NCBI GenBank assembly: GCA_017517605.1
Contig: JAFWYQ010000002.1
Coordinates: 1 to 51,309 of the forward strand
Length of the DNA: 51,309 nucleotides
Reading direction: 5' to 3'
DNA from: Bacteroidaceae bacterium
Lineage (GTDB): Bacteria > Bacteroidota > Bacteroidia > Bacteroidales > Bacteroidaceae
The position numbers and the translations under genes are program-made. This document shows, one piece after another, positions 1 through 8,484 of the stretch. Position 1 is the first letter of the stretch, and each line of letters begins with the position of its first letter. The notes beneath the pieces were generated by a model. That model did no database searches. It saw only the letters and a program-made list of their open reading frames with translations, and had not been told where the DNA came from.

Positions 1-25
1 AGTTAATTTTTAAATAATTCGATTC

Positions 26-331
26 TTAAACTTTAATTTCTACTTCTACACCGCTCGGCAACTCCAGCTTCATCAATGCATCCACTGTCTTGGCTGTTGA
101 GCTATAAATGTCAATCAATCTCTTGTAAGAAGAAAGCTCGAACTGTTCGCGAGACTTCTTGTTTACGAAGGTTGAACGGTTTACAGTAAAGATGCGCTTG
201 TGAGTGGGAAGAGGAATAGGACCGCTTACGATAGCACCCGTAGCCTTCACTGTCTTTACAATCTTCTCAGCAGACTTGTCCACCAAGTTGTGATCGTAGG
301 ATTTCAGTTTAATTCTAATTTTTTGACTCAT
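26..331 (-). CDS. rpsJ: 30S ribosomal protein S10
   Basis: Small-subunit head protein S10 (the NusE transcription antitermination partner), 101 residues, the normal length for the family. The start [14 protein letters not shown] and the internal [10 protein letters not shown] motif are diagnostic. It is the last gene of the visible str cluster; the S10 operon (rplC onwards) would be expected to the left, outside the window. It lies 92 bp after fusA, and that gap holds a strong hairpin (364-412) that could attenuate or process the transcript. No abnormal residues were seen. Confidence 0.98.
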   Translation of the reverse strand: MSQKIRIKLKSYDHNLVDKSAEKIVKTVKATGAIVSGPIPLPTHKRIFTVNRSTFVNKKSREQFELSSYKRLIDIYSSTAKTVDALMKLELPSGVEVEIKV

Positions 332-363
332 TACTTTTTGTTTGTTTATAGTGAATTAAAAGA

Positions 364-412
364 GGAAGAAGGGAACAGGTTAAGAGTCATTCGCTAACCT
401 GTCCCGTCTTCC
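364..412 (-). promoter_or_regulatory. Hairpin between fusA and rpsJ (attenuator, terminator or processing site)
   Basis: Positions 364-382 pair with 395-412: GGAAGA with TCTTCC, GGG with CCC and ACAGGTTA with TAACCTGT. This gives about 17 bp around a 12-nt loop, with one mismatch and one bulge. Downstream on the transcribed minus strand follows TCTTTTAATT, a weak U-rich tail. It may partly terminate str-operon transcription or regulate S10. The structure is seen; the function is inferred. Confidence 0.65.
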
Positions 413-423
413 GGTTTTGTTTT

Positions 424-2544
424 TTACTTAATCAAGTCTACACGACCCTTGCACTCTTCGAGCACCGCCTTGGCAATTGAGTTGGACACCTGAGCATGGT
501 GATCGTAAGTCATTGAAGAGGTTGCACGACCTGAAGTGATGGTACGCAATGCTGTTACGTAACCGAACATCTCTGCCAGAGGCACAGTAGCCTTCACGAT
601 GCGGGCACCTGAACGGCTTGACTCCATACCTTCTACCTGACCACGACGCTTGTTCAAGTCACCAATCACGTCACCCATGTTCTCCTCGGGAGTAACAACT
701 TCCAGCTTCATCATAGGCTCGCACAATGCGGGACCTGCCTGAGCACAAGCGTTCTTGTAAGCCTGGATAGCGCAGATTTCGAATGACAACTGGTCAGAGT
801 CAACGGGGTGGAACGAACCATCCAACAGAGTAACCTTCAATGAATCCAAGGGGAAGCCGGCGAGGATACCGTTCTTCATGGCTGACTGGAAGCCCTTCTG
901 TACAGCGGGGATAAATTCCTTAGGAATGTTACCACCAGTCACCTCGTTAACAAACTGCAGACCACCTTCCTTGAAGTCCTCATCAACGGGACCCACGTTT
1001 ACGATGATGTCAGCGAACTTACCGCGACCACCCGACTGCTTCTTGTAAACCTCGCGGAGGTTGACAGTCTTGGTGATAGTCTCCTTGTAGTTAACCTGAG
1101 GCTTACCTTGGTTACACTCAACCTTGAACTCGCGCTTCAGACGGTCGATGATGATATCCAAGTGAAGCTCACCCATACCCGAGATAACGGTCTGACCGCT
1201 CTGCTCGTCAGTCTTCACTGTAAATGTGGGGTCTTCCTCGGCCAACTTAGCCAAACCGTTGGCAAGTTTCTCCATATCCTTCTGAGTCTTGGGCTCAACA
1301 GCGATACCGATAACGGGATCGGGGAAGTCCATAGATTCGAGAATGATGGGAGCTGTTTCGTCGCAAAGGGTATCACCGGTACGGATATCCTTGAAACCTA
1401 CACCGGCACCGATATCACCAGCAGCAATCACTTCTACAGGATTCTGGTGGTTAGAGTGCATCTGGAACAGACGAGACACACGCTCCTTCTTAGCTGAACG
1501 GGTATTGTAGATATATGAACCGGCCTCAACCTTACCTGAGTACACACGGAAGAAAGTCAGACGACCTACATAGGGGTCAGTAGCAATCTTGAACGCCAAT
1601 GCAGAAGTCTTCTCTTCTTCGCTCGGCTTACGGCTGTCAGCCTCACCTGTTTCGGGGTTAATACCCTCGATAGCGGGAGTATCCAGCGGAGAGGGCAAGA
1701 AAGCACATACATAGTCGAGCAATGTCTGCACACCCTTGTTCTTGAATGAAGAACCGCACAACATGGGGACGATGTCCATCTTCAAGGTAGCGGCACGGAG
1801 GGCACGCATAACCTCTTCGTTGGTGATGGTTGAAGGATCGTCGAAGAACTTCTCCATCAACTCGTCATCGTACTCAGCCACCTTCTCGAGCATCTTCTCT
1901 CTCCACTCGTTGGCCTCGTCAACCAAATTGGCAGGGATTTCCTCCTCGTCATAGTCAGCACCCATAGTCTCATCGTGCCACAGGATAGCCTTCATCTTGA
2001 TCAGGTCAACAAGACCCTTGAAGTTTTCCTCTGCACCGATAGGAATACAGATAGGGCAAGGATTGGCACCGAGAACCTCCTTCATCTGACGAACTACTTC
2101 GTAGAAGTCAGCACCAGAGCGGTCCATCTTGTTTACATAACCGATACGGGGTACATTGTACTTGTCAGCCTGACGCCATACAGTCTCTGACTGGGGCTCA
2201 ACACCACCTACAGCACAATAGGTAGCCACAGCACCGTCCAACACACGGAGTGAACGCTCTACCTCAGCAGTAAAGTCCACGTGTCCCGGAGTGTCAATCA
2301 AGTTGATCTTGTATGTCTTGTTGTCATAGTTCCAGCGAGTGGTAGTAGCAGCAGAGGTAATAGTGATACCGCGCTCCTGCTCCTGAGCCATCCAGTCCAT
2401 GGTGGCAGTACCATCGTGAGTTTCACCAATCTTGTGAGTCAGACCTGTGTAGAACAGAATACGCTCTGAAGTGGTTGTCTTACCGGCATCGATGTGAGCC
2501 ATGATACCGATGTTACGGGTCAAAAGTAAGTCTTGCTTTGCCAT
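424..2544 (-). CDS. fusA: Translation elongation factor G (EF-G)
   Basis: Ribosomal translocase GTPase, 706 residues, full length. The GTPase motifs are intact: P-loop AHIDAGKT at 16-23, switch I RGITI at 58-62, DTPGH at 84-88 and NKMD at 138-141. Domains II-V follow, including the [10 protein letters not shown] segment near the C terminus. It lies 28 bp after rpsG, as in a classical str operon. Many Bacteroides carry a second EF-G paralogue; the ribosomal-operon location makes this the canonical copy. Confidence 0.98.
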   Translation of the reverse strand: MAKQDLLLTRNIGIMAHIDAGKTTTSERILFYTGLTHKIGETHDGTATMDWMAQEQERGITITSAATTTRWNYDNKTYKINLIDTPGHVDFTAEVERSLRVLDGAVATYCAVGGVEPQSETVWRQADKYNVPRIGYVNKMDRSGADFYEVVRQMKEVLGANPCPICIPIGAEENFKGLVDLIKMKAILWHDETMGADYDEEEIPANLVDEANEWREKMLEKVAEYDDELMEKFFDDPSTITNEEVMRALRAATLKMDIVPMLCGSSFKNKGVQTLLDYVCAFLPSPLDTPAIEGINPETGEADSRKPSEEEKTSALAFKIATDPYVGRLTFFRVYSGKVEAGSYIYNTRSAKKERVSRLFQMHSNHQNPVEVIAAGDIGAGVGFKDIRTGDTLCDETAPIILESMDFPDPVIGIAVEPKTQKDMEKLANGLAKLAEEDPTFTVKTDEQSGQTVISGMGELHLDIIIDRLKREFKVECNQGKPQVNYKETITKTVNLREVYKKQSGGRGKFADIIVNVGPVDEDFKEGGLQFVNEVTGGNIPKEFIPAVQKGFQSAMKNGILAGFPLDSLKVTLLDGSFHPVDSDQLSFEICAIQAYKNACAQAGPALCEPMMKLEVVTPEENMGDVIGDLNKRRGQVEGMESSRSGARIVKATVPLAEMFGYVTALRTITSGRATSSMTYDHHAQVSNSIAKAVLEECKGRVDLIK

Positions 2545-2572
2545 TTTCTAATTCCGTATTATTATTTGACGA

Positions 2573-3049
2573 TTAGAATCTGAAGTGAGCAAATGCACGG
2601 TTAGCCTCAGCCATACGGTGCATACCTTCCTTACGCTTGAAAGCACCACCCTGCTCGTTGAAAGCATCGATAATCTCAGCGGCCAACTTGTCAGCCATTG
2701 ACTTGCCACCACGCTTACGGGCGAAGAGGATCATATTCTTCATTGAAATAGACTCCTTACGGTCGGGACGGATTTCAGTAGGCACCTGGAAAGTGGCACC
2801 ACCGATACGACGAGACTTCACCTCCACCTGGGGAGTGATGTTGTCAAGAGCCTTCTTCCAGATTTCCAGAGAAGTCTTTTCCTCGTTGGGAAGTTTGGTT
2901 TTTACTACTTCAAGAGCGGCATAGAAGATTTCATATGAAGTATTCTTCTTACCGTCGAACATCAAGTGGTTCACGAACTTAGAAACTTTCTGATCGCCAA
3001 ACACGGGATCGGGAAGAACCACACGCTTTTTTGGTTTTGCTTTTCTCAT
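2573..3049 (-). CDS. rpsG: 30S ribosomal protein S7
   Basis: Primary 16S rRNA-binding protein of the small-subunit head, 158 residues from [10 protein letters not shown]. The C-terminal [11 protein letters not shown] and the central [11 protein letters not shown] motifs are typical. An in-frame ATG 75 bp upstream (3124) would add 25 residues ([12 protein letters not shown]...) that do not resemble S7 N-termini, so I use the shorter start. It lies between rpsL (151-bp gap) and fusA (28-bp gap) and is probably cotranscribed with both. Confidence 0.97.
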   Translation of the reverse strand: MRKAKPKKRVVLPDPVFGDQKVSKFVNHLMFDGKKNTSYEIFYAALEVVKTKLPNEEKTSLEIWKKALDNITPQVEVKSRRIGGATFQVPTEIRPDRKESISMKNMILFARKRGGKSMADKLAAEIIDAFNEQGGAFKRKEGMHRMAEANRAFAHFRF

Positions 3050-3200
3050 TAGTTTGAAAAATAATGTTTTGTTTGGGCTGCATTTCTTGTCTTCTTCAAC
3101 GCTTCCTCTGAAGCATTTACTCAACCTTTATAGCTAATTCCAACAAACCAAAACGAAAATTAATACTTTGTTTTTTCTTTTTTGATTAAGAAGGCGTTAA

Positions 3201-3611
<411 letters not shown>

Positions 3612-3692
3612 TTTAGTTTTTGTTTTTAATTATTATATATTTTGTTTACTGATTTTCAGTTTCTTTGGTGCATACTCGCACTTTTCGGGCTG

Positions 3693-3722
3693 CAAAGGTA
3701 CAAATAAGTTTCCAAACGACAA
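3693..3722 (-). promoter_or_regulatory. Bacteroides-type promoter of the str cluster
   Basis: On the minus strand, TTG (3722-3720) is followed after 19 bases by TACCTTTG (3700-3693). This matches the Bacteroides -33 TTTG/-7 TAnnTTTG consensus with correct spacing. The predicted start is near 3686, giving a leader of about 75 nt before the rpsL ATG. Confidence 0.6.
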
Positions 3723-4035
3723 TATCTTTCACCTCTTTTAATCTTATTTTCCTCCCCAAAGTACCCTTATTTAATCTTTTTTAATACTTATTAGACTTTA
3801 TAAGCAATGTTTGGGCAGGCATAAACGTTCAAGTCTGCTTGAAAAGGAGAAAACTTCCCCATCACAAAGAGGAAACCATAAACACTATACCTTATTATAT
3901 ATAATATATGCAACATTGGCAGGAAGGCTTCACCCTTCTTTCATAACTATTGCCTGCCATTCAATGATTACCCCGTTGATGCGGACAAAAGACGCACCTA
4001 AACGCCTCATCATTACGTATTTATATAAGCAAATT

Positions 4036-4151
4036 CCTACATTTTAGTGGCGTCTCACCCTTGTGATACGCATGTATCACCCGAGTCAGACACTCGTATC
4101 ACACGGGTGATGCGAGTGTATCACACTCGTGAAACGCCACTAAAATATAGG
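4036..4151. repeat. Compound palindrome: four tandem hairpins enclosed by a 23-bp inverted repeat
   Basis: Outer arms 4036-4058 and 4129-4151 match at 20 of 23 positions as an inverted repeat (core TTTTAGTGGCGT). Between them four small hairpins tile almost end to end: 4063-4080 (GTGATAC/GTATCAC), 4082-4096 (CGAGT/ACTCG), 4098-4111 (ATCAC/GTGAT) and 4113-4129 (CGAGTG/CACTCG). All use the same two words, GTATCAC and CACTCG. It lies in the 626-bp gap between rpsL and the DUF3467 gene; the rest of that gap is AT-rich without a convincing gene. Confidence 0.75.
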
Positions 4152-4237
4152 ACTTTATGCTATTGAATACGGACTTTTAAGCCATTGAACACGTAGGTGT
4201 ATCCGCCGAAGAGCCGAATAAAGGCTTATGAACTCTA

Positions 4238-4567
4238 TCAGGCTTCGCCCTTGAAGTCCGAAAGGTTGGGCACGTAGGTCTTGTTGCCTTGTGCCTGCTC
4301 GGGCATACGGATGGGTCCCCAGTTGTTCTCGTACTTCTTCACATTGTCCTGCAAGGCGAAGAGGAGACGCTTGGCGTGTTCGGGAGTAAGCACAATGCGG
4401 GATTGCACATTTGCCTTGGGAAGGCCGGGCATCACGCGCACAAAGTCGAGTATAAATTCTGAGGTTGAATGGCTGATAATGGCCAAGTTAGCATAAGTTC
4501 CCTGTGCCACGTCTTCCTTCAACTCGATTTGCAATTGTCCGTTCTGATTGGGAGTATTCTTTTCCAT
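4238..4567 (-). CDS. DUF3467 family protein
   Basis: Small soluble protein of 109 residues, recognised as DUF3467 from its pattern: ELKEDVAQGTYANLAIISHSTSEF, then DFVRVMPGLPKA, VLTPEHAKRLL and the C-terminal NWGPI. Family function is unknown. From memory, in many Bacteroides it lies between rpoC and rpsL; here it still sits upstream of rpsL on the same strand, but no rpoB/rpoC follows further upstream. The gap to rpsL is 626 bp, so independent transcription is possible. Confidence 0.85.
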   Translation of the reverse strand: MEKNTPNQNGQLQIELKEDVAQGTYANLAIISHSTSEFILDFVRVMPGLPKANVQSRIVLTPEHAKRLLFALQDNVKKYENNWGPIRMPEQAQGNKTYVPNLSDFKGEA

Positions 4568-4683
4568 AATTCTTTTTACTTTTTATAATGGTTAATAAAT
4601 AATGAGCGCGAAGATAGTGTTTTCTTTCCTTTTGCCCTAATTTCGCGCCCGAAGATTATAGTTTTTTATCATACCTCCCATAA

Positions 4684-4771
4684 TTAGAACACGGAGACAC
4701 GGAGACACAGAGGTTTTCCTTTCTTCTGTGACAAATATATCTTCTCTGTGTCTTTGTGTCTCTGCTTTCAA
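4684..4771. repeat. Dispersed palindromic repeat, family A (GAGACACAGAG type), copy 1
   Basis: The left arm is built of ACACGGAGACACAGAG words and the right arm of CTCTGTGTCTTTGTGTCTCTG words, around a centre containing GGTTTTCCTTTCTTCTGTG. The same centre occurs reverse-complemented at about 30898-30930 (copy 4). It lies in the 442-bp gap between the DUF3467 gene and the membrane-protein operon, which also holds the promoter at 4895-4925 and an ATACCTTATTATATA 15-mer at 4809. Confidence 0.75.
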
Positions 4772-4894
4772 AAAAATAAAGGGTTTGCATGAACGCTGAA
4801 TTGTTACTATACCTTATTATATATATAAGAGAGGATTCATGGATGTCCAATGTTTAAAATATGCTAATAAATCGCTACTTTATGTCGTGTTTAC

Positions 4895-4925
4895 TTGCAT
4901 GTTTGTCGCGTTTACATTACATTTG
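4895..4925 (+). promoter_or_regulatory. Bacteroides-type promoter for the membrane protein/XRE operon
   Basis: TTG at 4895-4897, a 20-base spacer, and TACATTTG at 4918-4925 match the -33/-7 consensus. The predicted start is near 4932, leaving a leader of about 78 nt before the ATG at 5010. Confidence 0.6.
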
Positions 4926-5009
4926 CAGCGTCGTAAGAGGAAAGACTGCAGATTTTCTCGACAGACGCACTACTATGTATAATGTATAACTTAAAAACAA
5001 ACAAGTAAC

Positions 5010-5465
5010 ATGAAAACATTCAAACTATTGCCACACGGGTGGCAAAAGGCCGGATGGACCATTGCCAGCATAAGTGCAGGTATGATGCTTCATCCAATCC
5101 TATTCAAAGGAGGGGACGACTCCGGATATTACTTTGTCACCAGCATGTTTGCATTTGGTGGCGCAATGTGGTTAATCGGATTCCTCATCCTGGCCTTTTC
5201 GCAAGAAGAATATGAAGACGAACGTATCCGCAGTATCCGCATGAACACGTTAGGTATCGTTGCCATCATCTATGCCATCATGCTGATTCTCTACCCGACC
5301 ATTGATGTCGCACTGCTACGTTTCGTAGGTATAAGTCCTGATGATTTAGGATCTATAACCATCTTCAGAAATGTATTTTTCAAGCCCCTTGTCATCTATG
5401 TCCTATTGTTCAAGTTCTTCCTTTGGAAGGAAAATCGTAGTCTGAAATATGAAGAGAATGTGTAA
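5010..5465 (+). CDS. Small integral membrane protein, paralogue of the next gene
   Basis: 151 residues with about four hydrophobic segments (roughly 15-33, 42-64, 83-105 and 120-140). No named family is recognised. Between TM2 and TM3 a cytoplasmic-type loop reads FSQEEYEDERIRSIR, and the next gene has FSREREEDEMITALR at the same place (shared F-S-x-E-x-x-E-D-E-x-I-x-x-x-R). The two are therefore diverged paralogues and may form a heteromer. It is the first gene of a three-gene operon ending with an XRE regulator (20-bp gap, then an overlap). Role unknown. Confidence 0.8.
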   Translation: MKTFKLLPHGWQKAGWTIASISAGMMLHPILFKGGDDSGYYFVTSMFAFGGAMWLIGFLILAFSQEEYEDERIRSIRMNTLGIVAIIYAIMLILYPTIDVALLRFVGISPDDLGSITIFRNVFFKPLVIYVLLFKFFLWKENRSLKYEENV

Positions 5466-5485
5466 CCACTAAAAAAGAAAGACGT

Positions 5486-5959
5486 ATGAAGAAGAATTTT
5501 TTATTTCCATCCATCTGCAAGCGGATTGGCTGGATACTGCTTATTCCCTCGCTGGTTCTTTACGTATTGACCCTTGGTGATGTGATTGATGATTACCTTC
5601 TCTCCTTCCCCACACTGTGTTTCTCCCTTGACAAATACACGACCCAAAGCAGTGGCATTACATGGGAGAGCCAAGGAATGCTGATGGAATTGAGTTTAGC
5701 CCTGCTGATGGTGTCGCTGCTATTCATTTCCTTCTCTCGCGAACGCGAAGAGGATGAGATGATAACCGCCCTCCGCTTCCAATCCTTCGCATGGGCCGTC
5801 AAAATCAATGCGGTGCTACTGATTGTGGGCACATGGATAATCTTCGGTGGCCTCTACCTGTATTTCATCATCTTCTGCCTGTTCAGCATCTTCGTGCTCT
5901 ACATCGGAAGATTCGAATACGAACTTTATCAATTAAAACACTTGAGCCATGAAGAATAA
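5486..5959 (+). CDS. Small integral membrane protein, paralogue of the previous gene
   Basis: 157 residues with about four membrane segments. After TM2 comes the acidic/basic loop FSREREEDEMITALR shared with its upstream neighbour. Its 3' end overlaps the XRE regulator by 11 bp, implying coupled expression. Membrane proteins paired with tiny XRE repressors often form stress- or compound-responsive modules in other bacteria, but no ligand can be deduced here. Confidence 0.8.
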   Translation: MKKNFLFPSICKRIGWILLIPSLVLYVLTLGDVIDDYLLSFPTLCFSLDKYTTQSSGITWESQGMLMELSLALLMVSLLFISFSREREEDEMITALRFQSFAWAVKINAVLLIVGTWIIFGGLYLYFIIFCLFSIFVLYIGRFEYELYQLKHLSHEE

Positions 5960-6158
5960 CCTGCGAGTAGAACGTGCCAAGCTGCGCATGACGCAACAGG
6001 ACTTGGCCGACCGTGTACACGTGAGCCGACAGACCATCGTGGCCATTGAACAAGGGAAGTTCAATCCCTCGACGGTACTGGCCCTGCGCATGTCGGCCAT
6101 CTTCAACACTCCCGTGAACGACATCTTCGAATTGGAGGAGGGGGATTGGAAGGAGTGA
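5949..6158 (+). CDS. XRE-family helix-turn-helix regulator (YgzD/Cro-like)
   Basis: 69 residues, almost entirely one HTH_3 domain: RMTQQDLADRVHVSRQTIVAIEQGK is the helix-turn-helix, followed by NPSTVLALRMSAIF and the FELEE end typical of short YgzD-type regulators. It probably binds DNA as a dimer and may autoregulate the operon. The start ATG at 5949 lies inside the end of the upstream membrane protein gene. A terminator follows at 6201. Confidence 0.9.
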   Translation: MKNNLRVERAKLRMTQQDLADRVHVSRQTIVAIEQGKFNPSTVLALRMSAIFNTPVNDIFELEEGDWKE

Positions 6159-6200
6159 GTATAAACAGATTACCATAATCATAGCAAAGAATAATCGCTG

Positions 6201-6238
6201 AATCCAAGAGTCACCATGATGGTGGTTCTTGGATTTTT
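6201..6238 (+). terminator. Rho-independent terminator of the XRE operon
   Basis: AATCCAAGAGTCACCAT (6201-6217) pairs with 6219-6235 (15 of 17 positions), followed by a T run to 6238. It sits 43 bp after the XRE gene stop. Confidence 0.75.
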
Positions 6239-6244
6239 ACAAAA

Positions 6245-6300
6245 TTTGCACTTGCCAAGTGCAAAAACAAAGAAAATTTGCACTCAGCGAGTGCAAATTT
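6245..6300 (-). terminator. Terminator of dnaG plus an adjacent related palindrome
   Basis: 6274-6285 (AAATTTGCACTC) pairs perfectly with 6289-6300 around a 3-nt loop. On the minus strand it ends in TTTT just after the dnaG stop. A second near-perfect palindrome at 6245-6265 (TTTGCACTTG/CAAGTGCAAA) uses the same TTTGCACT word, which suggests local duplication. Confidence 0.6.
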
Positions 6301-6308
6301 GGCAATCT

Positions 6309-8474
6309 TTATGACAAAACCACACGCTCGCCGGCACGCTTGGCTATGAGACGCTGCACTTCGGAGAGGTCTTTGTAGCGTTTCATGATTTCCATATAAC
6401 GGGCGGCATCAGTCATTACGGAACGGTCTTGCAGGGCTGAGAGCACCTGTTTGAGTTCGTCCTCCACAATGGCCAACTTCAAATCGGTGAGCAGGTGAGG
6501 GACGAGTTCGCACAAGCGTTCTTCATCGGTAACAATCTTTTGAGAACGCGAATGGTATTTGCTCAATTGATAACGCTCGCTACTGAGGTCGGCCGCCAAG
6601 CGAGCCACCTGCGGATCGGGATGAGAGAAGAAGTAACGCGAAGCCACAAAACCCTCAGTGTGTATGCGTGCAAGCACTTCGTCCAACATCCGGCGGTGCA
6701 TAGGGTCTTGCAATTGCAGATTATCCACGGCCAAGTCTCCGGCAATATGTTCAACTACCGTCACATGGTGGGTATTTCCCTCTTCATCCTCCTCAGCATA
6801 CATTACCTTTTCGCCATAGCGCACCAGTTGTTGCATGAGCAACACCTCTTTATCGTGATAATGCTTCTTTCCCTTATTTTGAGTAGGAATGAAAGCAGAA
6901 TAATCCACCGGTTGCGGAATCGGAGCACTCTCAGCTACCACCTCTTGTGGGAAAGGAACAGGTGGAGGCATTGGTATATCTCCCCCGCCCTCTTCCATGG
7001 GAGGAATCTCTAACGGAGGAAATCCGGCTGAAGGCATTTCGCCTGCAGAAGGTGGTATCAATTCAGGGATAGGTTCAGTATCAGAAGGTTGATTCTCTTG
7101 TTGACGTTGTTGTTGAGCCGCTTCACGCTGGCGTTTCTTTTCTTCCGCGGCTTGGCGTTCCTCCTTGCTTTGCATCATCAGTTTGTTCACCTCCTGCACC
7201 AGCAGTTTTTCCTCGACCTGAAGCAGTTGGCTACACTCGCGGATATAGACCGAGCGCACGATGTTTTCGGGGATAACGGAGATGCTCCGCACGATGTCGC
7301 CGATAAGTCCCGCCCGTTTGATGGGGTCGTTACCCACCTCTTCGAGCAACAAATTGGTCTTAAAGCGGATGAAATCGACTTCGTGCGAATTGATGTATGC
7401 CTTATAGTCGGTGGCATTGTGCTTGCGGGCAAAACTATCGGGGTCTTCGCCATCAGGAAGAAGCACCACCTTGATGTTCATGCCTTCTTCCAATAACATG
7501 TCAATGCCTCGGATAGAGGCTTTGATGCCGGCACCGTCGCCATCGTAAAGCACGGTGATATTGTTGGTAAAGCGGTGTATCAGACGGATTTGTCCCGAAG
7601 TAAGAGAGGTTCCCGACGAAGCCACCACATTCTCGATGCCCGCCTGGTGCATGGAGATTACATCGGTGTAACCCTCTACAAGAAAGCAACGGTCGTCCCT
7701 CACGATGGCCTGCTTGGCAAAGTAGATGCCGTAGAGTTCGTTGCTCTTGTGATAGATTTCCGACTCGGGGGAGTTGACGTACTTCGCCACCTTGCCATCG
7801 GTCTTCAACACACGCCCGCCAAAGGCAATCACCTTACCGCTGAGCGTATGCACAGGAAACATCACACGTCCCCAGAAACGGTCACGCAATTGCCCGTCGT
7901 TGTCGCGCCGGTAGCAGAGTCCCGTCTTCTCCAGAAACTCCTCCTTGAAACCCTTACGCTTGGCCTCCTTGGCCAAAGCATCGCGCTCATTGAGGCTGTA
8001 ACCTAACTGGAACTTACGGATAATGTCGTCGCGGAAACCACGCTGGCGGAAATAGGCCAGGCCGATGCTCTGTCCGTCGATATGGTTGTGAAGGAGGTTC
8101 TGGAAGTAGTTGTTGGCAAAGTCGTTCACCACAAACATACTCTCGCGGTCGTTCTGAGCCTGCTTCTCCTCGGCGCTCAGTTCGCGCTCCTTCACCTCGA
8201 TGTGATACTTGTTGGCCAGCCACTTCAGCGCCTCGTAGTAGTTGAGCTGCTCGTGCTCCATGATGAAGTGCACCACGTTTCCTCCCTTTCCGCAGGAGAA
8301 ACATTTGCACAACCCCTTGGAAGGCGACACCACAAACGACGGTGTCTTCTCGTTATGGAAAGGACACAATCCCTTGTAGTTCACCCCCGCCCTCTTCAGC
8401 GTGACGAACTCCGACACGACATCCACAATCTGTGCCGCATCCAATATCCGGTCTATGGTAGCTTGGTCAATCAT
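6309..8474 (-). CDS. dnaG: DNA primase
   Basis: Synthesises RNA primers at the replication fork, 721 residues. The N-terminal CHC2 zinc-binding motif is intact (C37, H40, C58, C61). The catalytic TOPRIM core carries E267 (VEGYTDV) and D311/D313 (YDGDGA). A low-complexity linker at roughly 450-540, rich in Gln and then Pro, leads to the C-terminal helicase-interaction domain. It is longer than Escherichia coli DnaG (581), mostly because of this linker. It appears monocistronic, with a terminator at 6274. Confidence 0.97.
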   Translation of the reverse strand: MIDQATIDRILDAAQIVDVVSEFVTLKRAGVNYKGLCPFHNEKTPSFVVSPSKGLCKCFSCGKGGNVVHFIMEHEQLNYYEALKWLANKYHIEVKERELSAEEKQAQNDRESMFVVNDFANNYFQNLLHNHIDGQSIGLAYFRQRGFRDDIIRKFQLGYSLNERDALAKEAKRKGFKEEFLEKTGLCYRRDNDGQLRDRFWGRVMFPVHTLSGKVIAFGGRVLKTDGKVAKYVNSPESEIYHKSNELYGIYFAKQAIVRDDRCFLVEGYTDVISMHQAGIENVVASSGTSLTSGQIRLIHRFTNNITVLYDGDGAGIKASIRGIDMLLEEGMNIKVVLLPDGEDPDSFARKHNATDYKAYINSHEVDFIRFKTNLLLEEVGNDPIKRAGLIGDIVRSISVIPENIVRSVYIRECSQLLQVEEKLLVQEVNKLMMQSKEERQAAEEKKRQREAAQQQRQQENQPSDTEPIPELIPPSAGEMPSAGFPPLEIPPMEEGGGDIPMPPPVPFPQEVVAESAPIPQPVDYSAFIPTQNKGKKHYHDKEVLLMQQLVRYGEKVMYAEEDEEGNTHHVTVVEHIAGDLAVDNLQLQDPMHRRMLDEVLARIHTEGFVASRYFFSHPDPQVARLAADLSSERYQLSKYHSRSQKIVTDEERLCELVPHLLTDLKLAIVEDELKQVLSALQDRSVMTDAARYMEIMKRYKDLSEVQRLIAKRAGERVVLS

Positions 8475-8484
8475 CTAATCAATA

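Noticed and set aside
3050-3124. 25-residue N-terminal extension of S7
   Set aside because: The extension does not look like S7, and the shorter start gives the usual 158 residues.
4036-4151. CRISPR array
   Set aside because: Units are palindromes placed back to back without spacers of constant length, and no cas genes are nearby.
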